Notes under the pieces: model-generated
What the model saw: the letters and a program-made list of their open reading frames with translations, nothing else
Told to the model about the DNA's origin: nothing
Database searches by the model: none
Shown: positions 1 through 64,000 of the stretch, piece by piece
Layout of the letters: each line of letters starts with the position of its first letter
How positions within the stretch are numbered: the first letter of the stretch is position 1
Program-made: the position numbers and the translations under genes
Assembly (NCBI GenBank): GCA_054601695.1
Contig: BAAHQB010000207.1
Coordinates: 1 to 64,000 of the forward strand
Direction: 5' to 3'
Length of the DNA: 64,000 bases
Source: Amorphochlora amoebiformis
Lineage: Eukaryota; Cercozoa; Chlorarachniophyceae

Positions 1-16
1 AATTAGGCTGCTGCAG

Positions 17-26356
<26,340 letters not shown>

Positions 26357-26581
26357 GACTGGCCACAATTGTATCTTGATATCATGGTATTGAGCCTTAG
26401 ATTTTACTAGTTTAACAAATATTATGGATTTTTCCAGTATCTCTAGTCACATAACTACGTACATCTAGAAATATACCATCGAGGTCTTGTATCATGATGA
26501 GAATATAAGTATCTCACATCTATAGAACATATATCCTCACATATCTAGTCGCATTTGATACTATTATCTGGATTATATCTA

Positions 26582-26621
<40 letters not shown>

Positions 26622-26817
26622 TATATCTAGTATATATATCTAGATATATATATATTTATATATATATTATATAATATATATATATATATATTATATAATA
26701 TATATATGTATTTACTTATATACTATGTATTATATATATCCTAGATATATATATATATATCTAGATATATACATATTATATATATATAGACATATATATA
26801 TATATATTTATATTTCT

Positions 26818-26855
<38 letters not shown>

Positions 26856-26899
26856 AGTATATACGTGTGCGTGTATGTATATATATAATCTAGATAATA

Positions 26900-26958
<59 letters not shown>

Positions 26959-27077
26959 AGATATATATACTAGATATATGTATACCATATATATCTAGTA
27001 TATATACTAGATATAATAGTATATATCTAATATATATATATTCTAGTATATATACATTACATCTAGTACATATATAA

Positions 27078-27133
<56 letters not shown>

Positions 27134-27388
27134 GCTGGTATTCGTACTAGTTGTTATGTGTTTGTATATGTATATACATATATACACACACATATATATA
27201 TTATATATGTAGTATACATATAATATACATATGGAACTAGATCGACTCTGTGACCAGATAATCGAGGCTCGGGTGCCGCGAGACTATGCAATAATTGTAA
27301 GTTATTGCTGGTGCTGCTCAACCCCGATATCCCTGCCCAAAAGTCATATCTAGATGTCTGGGAATCGATATCACTCGGAGCAACTGAA
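26357..27388. other. Convergent intergenic region between KMT2 and PSMA6
   Basis: About 1 kb holding both 3' UTRs or terminators. The first 220 bp is unique AT-rich sequence with several TATCTAG-type words. From 26580 to 27140 it is (TA)n interrupted repeatedly by CTAG (TATATCTAGATATATAC and similar), which makes it highly self-complementary. No gene was seen. Confidence 0.6.
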
Positions 27389-27562
27389 CTAGTCACGATC
27401 GCTGATAATTGAGAGGCGCTTGTCCACCTCCTCTTCGCTCAGTATGCGGAATCTGTAATTAACGCCGAGATGTAAAATATAATTGCATACAATTGCATAC
27501 ATTCTATTACATATTATATATATGATGTATTACATTGAAATGGTATATCTACATAGTATTAA

Positions 27563-27599
<37 letters not shown>

Positions 27600-27773
27600 A
27601 TATATAAATACATATACATACATATATTTTATTTATATATATAAAATACATAAATGATGTATATTATATATGTTCTATGAAAAAGTATATATATACATAT
27701 AATATATACATGTGTGTGTGTGCGTGAGTTATTCAAAATTTAGATTTATATATATATATATACATATATATCT

Positions 27774-27805
<32 letters not shown>

Positions 27806-27973
27806 ACATGTTATTTGTATGTAATATGCATACATGTATATCTATTATACAATATATATAAATACGCAAATGTGTTTACATACACGTCAGTGTTGCGTGC
27901 TTCAGATGTAGGTTAATTTAGAAATGACATTATATCAAATGTCACTATACCTATTTCCAAAATGTATATATGT

Positions 27974-28016
<43 letters not shown>

Positions 28017-29146
28017 CATATATACATATTTCTGTATATGTTATGTAAATTCCAGTAAGCATAGGGATATGTGTCTTACTTTGGCTCGTCGACGGTGACT
28101 ACACCGACTTCTATATCATTAGGCTTCACGTCCGACCCCAACACTGTTTGCAGCGTGAGGATGGCAGCCTGCATAGCTTGATCGTAGCTCATCTCACTAT
28201 TCGCCTTGATTTTCTTCTCCAAAAGGTTGTTTGCCTCCTGTTCCTTGTGTCCTGCGGCTATCGCCTTGTATCCCACCTGAGTGTAGTTCAAAATGAGCTG
28301 ACTCGCATATTTGCTAGACATAAGAGTGTGCTTGCTGGGGTGGCTATTACGAAAAATCCGGCGGGGTCCACTTTGTAGAGCTCTGTAAAAGAGGGAACAA
28401 GAAATCAGACCATTGTATGGCTCGGAAATCTGAAAATCGTACGTGGAATTGCCTCCTTGCCCTCGAAATCGATGCCACAGAAGATTGGTACTGTCAAGTT
28501 TATATCAGACACGTGTTACATATGGGGAAAACTTTGGGTATAGTCAGCAGCATACCAACTCCTAACGGCCTCATGTAAGCGTGTTGAGTGTACACTTGGC
28601 AGATATCCGCAATCCTCTTGGCGAGATAGCCAACCGGAACATTATAACCGTTCTTGTACTTGAATTCAGCGGCCTCTTGCCTAGCCCTCATGATCTGATT
28701 CTTGGCATCAGCTAGAAGAAACAAAAATAGTGAATAGGATGCTACTGCACAACTTCTGTAGAGACGAACTTACCAATCAATCCAGTGGACACACAGCCGA
28801 TTGTAGGGGTGATTTTGAACATATGAGACACAGAGGAGGGAACGATGAGCTTATCCTGAGGTGTTGAAAATATTGGCATCCAATCGCTAATGTTGCGTGT
28901 AATATCAGGATAATTACCGCAACTTTCTTCTGCGTGACCACAATTACACAATCCTTACCACGAACACCAATAGATGTGATGTTCGCATTACGGACAGCCT
29001 TGAACGCGTACTCTGGGGTTGTAGAGTGGGGAATTCAGGCTGAGGCTGGTAGGGGAAAGAATCTGCTTACCAACTTGATACAGCTTGCCCTGCGGGCTGA
29101 AGATGGTGATATGGCGATCATAGCCAGCACTCGATCCCCTTGACAT
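27389..29146 (-). CDS. PSMA6: 20S proteasome subunit alpha type-6
   Basis: Structural alpha-ring subunit of the 20S proteasome. Exons on the minus strand (high to low): 29146-29071, 29012-28918, 28855-28774, 28711-28556, 28490-28443, 28382-28351, 28276-28080, 27452-27389; 249 residues, close to the usual 246. The start [18 protein letters not shown] contains the N-terminal alpha-subunit signature. [48 protein letters not shown] and [10 protein letters not shown] follow in the expected order. Introns 1-6 are short (about 57-74 nt). The seventh (27453-28079, 627 nt) carries the (TA)n tracts. Convergent with KMT2 and divergent from RPL22. Confidence 0.96.
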
Positions 29147-29418
29147 TTTTCAGTATTATCTCCCTGTAAAATTGCAGTAGTTAGCACCAGAAGCGCCTGT
29201 GAGGGCTGGCAAAACCTGAACTTGGGAGCTGGTTGCGCGATGGTCGACCTGATCGATTCCGACCTTTTATTGCAAGGTTTTTAATTGTTCGGCAGACCGA
29301 TATTCCCGCAAATCCCCTACTAGAGTCTCCAATGAACCTCCAGGAACTCTAAGACGATCTCATCCCGGGGTTCGGCCAAATTGCGGCAAAGCTCCGATCG
29401 CCGCAGCTCTAGACCGCC
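29147..29418. promoter_or_regulatory. Divergent promoter region between PSMA6 and RPL22
   Basis: Only 272 bp separate the start codons of two housekeeping genes read in opposite directions. Unlike nearly every other non-coding stretch here, it contains no (TA)n and has balanced base composition. A shared bidirectional promoter is inferred from position. No TATA box or recognised motif can be defended. Confidence 0.55.
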
Positions 29419-30114
29419 ATGCCCAACACAGACACGAAGGTTGGCATCCCATCTAACTGTACCTTCGATGACTAACACTCATCGTTGCGATTAAATAAAG
29501 CACAGCTTCTGCCAGCTGGGCAGTCCCGTTGAGGGGTGCTGAATTTGTGTTCTCTTTGTGTTTCTGGTATATTTTAATGGGTTGGCTTGGGGGTAATCTC
29601 GCACACCCTGAAGACTAGAAAATCCGGAAAGAAGCGCCAGGAGATCAAGAGGTTCGTCATCAACTGCCAGAAGCCGGTTGAGGATGAGATTTTTGACATG
29701 GTTGCCTTCACCAAATACCTCCACGACCGAATTAAGGTCAAAGGAAAGACCGGAAACCTTGGGGACGATGTGAAGATCGACAACACTAGCGAATCTTCTG
29801 TTGAGGTTGTTGCCAAGGCTCCCTTCTCCAAGCGATACCTTAAGGTGAACCAGCGTTGGGAGGTACGGGGAGGATATAATTTAAGGAATTGGGTTAGTTA
29901 TCATCACCACACTTGGAAATATTGGCGTGAGAATATGGAGCGTTTTGAGTTTCTGACTTGTATTATTACTAATCAGTACCTCACGAAGAGATTTCTCAAA
30001 GGACAATCTCTCCGTGATTACATCCGCGTTATCGCCTCCAATACCCAGAAGAACGCTTATGAGCTCAAGTATTTCAACGTCCATAACGAGGAGGAAGAGG
30101 AAAACGAAGCGTAG
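29419..30114 (+). CDS. RPL22: 60S ribosomal protein eL22
   Basis: Cytosolic large-subunit protein. Proposed exons 29419-29439 (MPNTDTK), 29614-29844 and 29977-30114 give 129 residues, near the family length of about 128. Landmarks: KRFVINCQKPVEDEIFD, RIKVKGKTGNLGDDV, APFSKRYLK joining YLTKRFLKGQSLRDYIRVIA, YELKYFNV and the acidic EEEEEN tail before TAG. The second intron (132 nt) has no stop codon and is a multiple of three, so the unspliced frame also reads through. Exon 1 is less certain: its donor AAG|GTTGGC is weak, and it was chosen because the exon-2 frame is closed just upstream. Confidence 0.92.
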
Positions 30115-30341
30115 TAGACGTGGTTGCATTGTCGCCCAGCTGTTAGCACGTTGTAGATTCTTATTCCAAGTCCTGGCTATAAATCCATTGCTGGTACGTA
30201 TCTGGATCTTTGTACATTTAATAATTTTGTTTTATATATGCCATTATATATATATGTATGAATGTATATATATGTATATGTATATGTATATATATAATGT
30301 GTATATATATATATATATAATATTATATATATATATAGATA

Positions 30342-30381
<40 letters not shown>

Positions 30382-30728
30382 TGTTATCACATATATATAC
30401 TAGCTCTAGTAGCTAGGCGATACAAAATATATTTATGCCGGACAGAAATTAAGCGTTTTACAGTCTCTTATAGTGCTGACTAGAACTTTTAATTAAGTAG
30501 TACAACAGTCAACTAGATATACCTGACTAGTAGCATGTGTGTTCATAGAGTCTAGTCTAGTAGTGAGTATACTGGTATAACGAGTAAATATAAATCTAAT
30601 TCATATGTTGATTAAGTGTATTGCTTTTAATAGCCTTTTATCCAGTTACATACTAGTAATAGGAACCTAGGGAACTGTTTAGAAATATTCCAGATATCTG
30701 CTAGATCATTCCAGGGTCTACCACGAAT

Positions 30729-30771
<43 letters not shown>

Positions 30772-30821
30772 TATATACACAAATATACATATATTATAAT
30801 ATATATATATGCATATCTAGA

Positions 30822-30860
<39 letters not shown>

Positions 30861-31116
30861 ATATTTATACTTTATATATGTATGCTATGGTATATCTATA
30901 TATATGTGTGTATATATACGTGATATAGATATATATTTATATGTGTATATGTGTATATACATATATATACATATATATATGTATATATATATATGTAATA
31001 TATACATATATTTATACATATATATATAAGTATACTTCAAACTTGAAGTTAGGTTTTGATGATAAAGCCTATCGGAGATGCAGGTGTAATCTTAACTTCG
31101 CTAGTACATATTTTGT
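30115..31116. other. Convergent intergenic region between RPL22 and the XRRA1-like gene
   Basis: Holds (TA)n/(TG)n tracts at 30240-30380 and 30735-31030, separated by about 350 bp of unique AT-rich sequence with frequent CTAG words (30390-30730). No reading frame or RNA gene was recognised. Confidence 0.55.
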
Positions 31117-39990
<8,874 letters not shown>

Positions 39991-40043
39991 AACAACACTT
40001 TGAAATCTAGAGGATTTCTTCCCTGGTAGAAGTTCAATCTGAG

Positions 40044-40116
<73 letters not shown>

Positions 40117-40125
40117 ATATATATC

Positions 40126-40156
<31 letters not shown>

Positions 40157-40187
40157 GTGTGTGTGTGTATGTGTAAAATTGTTCATT

Positions 40188-40224
40188 CGTGTTAGGGTTA
40201 GGGTTAAGGTTAGGGCTAGGGTTG
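40188..40224. repeat. Interstitial TTAGGG-like tract, intergenic
   Basis: GTTAGGGTTAGGGTTAAGG followed by TTAGGGCTAGGGTT, in G-strand orientation between divergent genes. Confidence 0.85.
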
Positions 40225-40260
40225 TCCACATTCATGTAAATATATTATAATTTATATATT

Positions 40261-40504
<244 letters not shown>

Positions 40505-40562
40505 ATAAACAAAACAATATATACACATATATATATATATATAAAAATATGTATATATGTAT

Positions 40563-40613
<51 letters not shown>

Positions 40614-40623
40614 TGTATAGATC

Positions 40624-40677
40624 TGTTTAAAAGTATATTATAATTATCAATGTTTAAAAGTATATTATAATTATCAA
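40624..40677. repeat. 27-bp perfect tandem duplication
   Basis: TGTTTAAAAGTATATTATAA plus TTATCAA occurs twice in direct succession in the XRRA1/CFAP70 intergenic region. Confidence 0.9.
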
Positions 40678-41763
40678 TGTTATTGAATATACTGCATGAT
40701 TGCACATATTGTTACAACCCAAATCCTCACCCAACCCATATATGTATGCATGTACGCGCAGAACTTCCCTCACCATGTAATCCAGACATGCACATATTCA
40801 ACAAGTTACCTGCACGGTCCAGAGCAAGCTTTCTCATTTGAAGTAAATCACGTTCTCAATAATTGTCGTGAATCACGCTCTCGTAAATCACGATCATATC
40901 TTTGGAGGACCAGAATGGGGAAAGACAATGGAAGAGGGAGGAGAAGGAAGAGGGAACATATGACCAGAGGAAAAGAGAGCGAGGGGAAGAGAGAGAACGG
41001 AAAGGGTAAATAGGAGAGAAGATATAGTTGCTCTGTAGTAATGACGATGCCAAATGTCGGATTTTCTCAATATTTCCCTGGAACCTTCTTGACTTTTTGC
41101 AGGAAGATATCCCTGCACGACTTTCTTTCGGTTCTTCTTATCTCTCGCCCATTCTCCTGCACAATGAAGCCGTCAACATGACGCGCCAAAACCATGAGTC
41201 CAAAGCACCAAGACAGCCGAAAAATACACAACTAAAGTTATTAAGTCGGCGGTTTCTGAGACATAGCGAAAAGATACGTTGTTATTTATATTATTTTTAT
41301 TATTATATCGGTAATTCAAAGAATGCGGGAGACAGTGTCATCCGACGGTTATTCCTCATGGTTCGAATGCAATAGTCTGGGAGAGAAAGGGAAATTGACG
41401 AGGAGAAAAGAAAAAAGATTGATTTGGAGGAAAGGGCACATGCAAAGAGAGAGGGGGAAAAAGGGCCTTTTCTTCTTCCAAGTCCAAGATTTGGGAGGTG
41501 TTATTGGATTCGGAAAAGGTACTGGAGTATATGTTGTTGAGGGAATTGAATGTTCGGCATCAAGAGTAAGTTTAGGCTTTGGGTGAATAATCATGTGTAT
41601 GCTCAGGAGGGAGAGGGGTTTGAGATCTATTGACGTGAGGAGAAACATAGGGATCTTTCAACCATCACCGGTTAGTTATACAATACCCACACACAACCAC
41701 ACACTCACACGCACAGATACACACACACACATATGTGTGCATATATGTATATATGTATGTATG

Positions 41764-41795
<32 letters not shown>

Positions 41796-41939
41796 CCATT
41801 ATCAAGTAATATATATATATATATATATACATATATATACCATTATCAAGTAAATATATATATATATATATATATGTGTGTGTATATATATATATTATAT
41901 ACAATTATATAATATATTTACAACATGAATATACAATAT

Positions 41940-41987
<48 letters not shown>

Positions 41988-42309
41988 TGTGTGTGTATGT
42001 ATAATTATATTTATATATTTAAATGTACATTCACACAATAGTTTCGAATCTCCCCCGCCCCCACCCCACACAATCTGCACTTTCACCATCCCAAACATTT
42101 GAAATTTAAAAGATTTTAAATTTCCCAAAATCTCTCCCGAAGACTCATTAATCAATTCAAATTTGTTTTAATTTGTCGGCCCTCAGACAGTGGCCGTTCG
42201 AGCCTGGGTGGACACGGAAACGCGTGAAAACGCTCTCGTAGCCCCCTCTGCGTGACTTCCTCAACCCTGCGGCAAAATAGCACAAGTCCAGTGTGGCCAT
42301 TAGTGTAAT

Positions 42310-63772
<21,463 letters not shown>

Positions 63773-63953
63773 GTTTTTATAAGTATATACATATATGTAT
63801 ATATGCACATATATATATATATATGCACATATATATAATATATATATATATATAAAGTATGTGTGTATATATATATTATATATATATATAGAATCCAATA
63901 CTGATTTCGTGTGATAGTTACACTGCACGGTACAAATTCGTGTACGTATGTGG

Positions 63954-64000
<47 letters not shown>

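Noticed and set aside
28076-28321. Single-frame PSMA6 start at MSSKYASQL
   Set aside because: The first residues come from an unspliced intron (28277-28350). The conserved protein passes from DPAGFF to VGYKAIAAG across a GT-AG intron.

Overview
The window is eukaryotic nuclear DNA and is dominated by (TA)n microsatellites. Introns are GT-AG, the standard stop codons are used, and TTAGGG/CCCTAA telomere-like tracts lie inside introns. CFAP70 is an axonemal protein, so the organism probably makes motile cilia or flagella. A KMT2A-like PHD cluster, cytosolic eL22 and proteasome alpha-6 fit a free-living or symbiotic protist, or another early-branching lineage. I cannot place it more precisely by eye.

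Layout: (1) 17-26356 (+), a trithorax/MLL-type histone H3K4 methyltransferase (KMT2 family) whose 5' end lies outside the window. I traced 49 exons by hand. They join in one continuous frame of 1,736 codons: bromodomain, four PHD fingers, a charged coiled-coil stretch, extended PHD, FYRN, FYRC, WIN motif, SET and post-SET. (2) 27389-29146 (-), a complete eight-exon PSMA6 gene. (3) 29419-30114 (+), the ribosomal protein eL22 gene, divergent from PSMA6 across 272 bp. (4) 31117-39990 (-), a 14-exon leucine-rich-repeat gene resembling XRRA1. (5) 42310 to beyond 63772 (+), a CFAP70 gene of at least 45 exons, missing only its last exon or exons.

The most unusual finding is in gene 5. A degenerate adenylate-kinase-like domain of about 190 residues, with isoleucine in place of the Walker A lysine, sits between the TPR repeats of CFAP70. 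The second theme is intron biology. (TA)n tracts often begin at the 5' splice site. A dispersed 65-80 bp repeat and CCCTAAC telomere-like tracts sit just upstream of 3' splice sites, where they could act as branch points. Several short exons occur as tandem or decayed duplicates. The KMT2 gene carries a reiterated Arg-Asn-Pro-Gly motif in its linkers. One intron holds a probable solo LTR with a perfect heat-shock-element motif.

Nearly all very long Ile-Tyr, Tyr-Ile or Thr-His reading frames are translations of (TA)n or (CA)n repeats and are not genes. Exon boundaries were inferred from frame continuity, splice dinucleotides and remembered family motifs. No alignment or transcript data were available.
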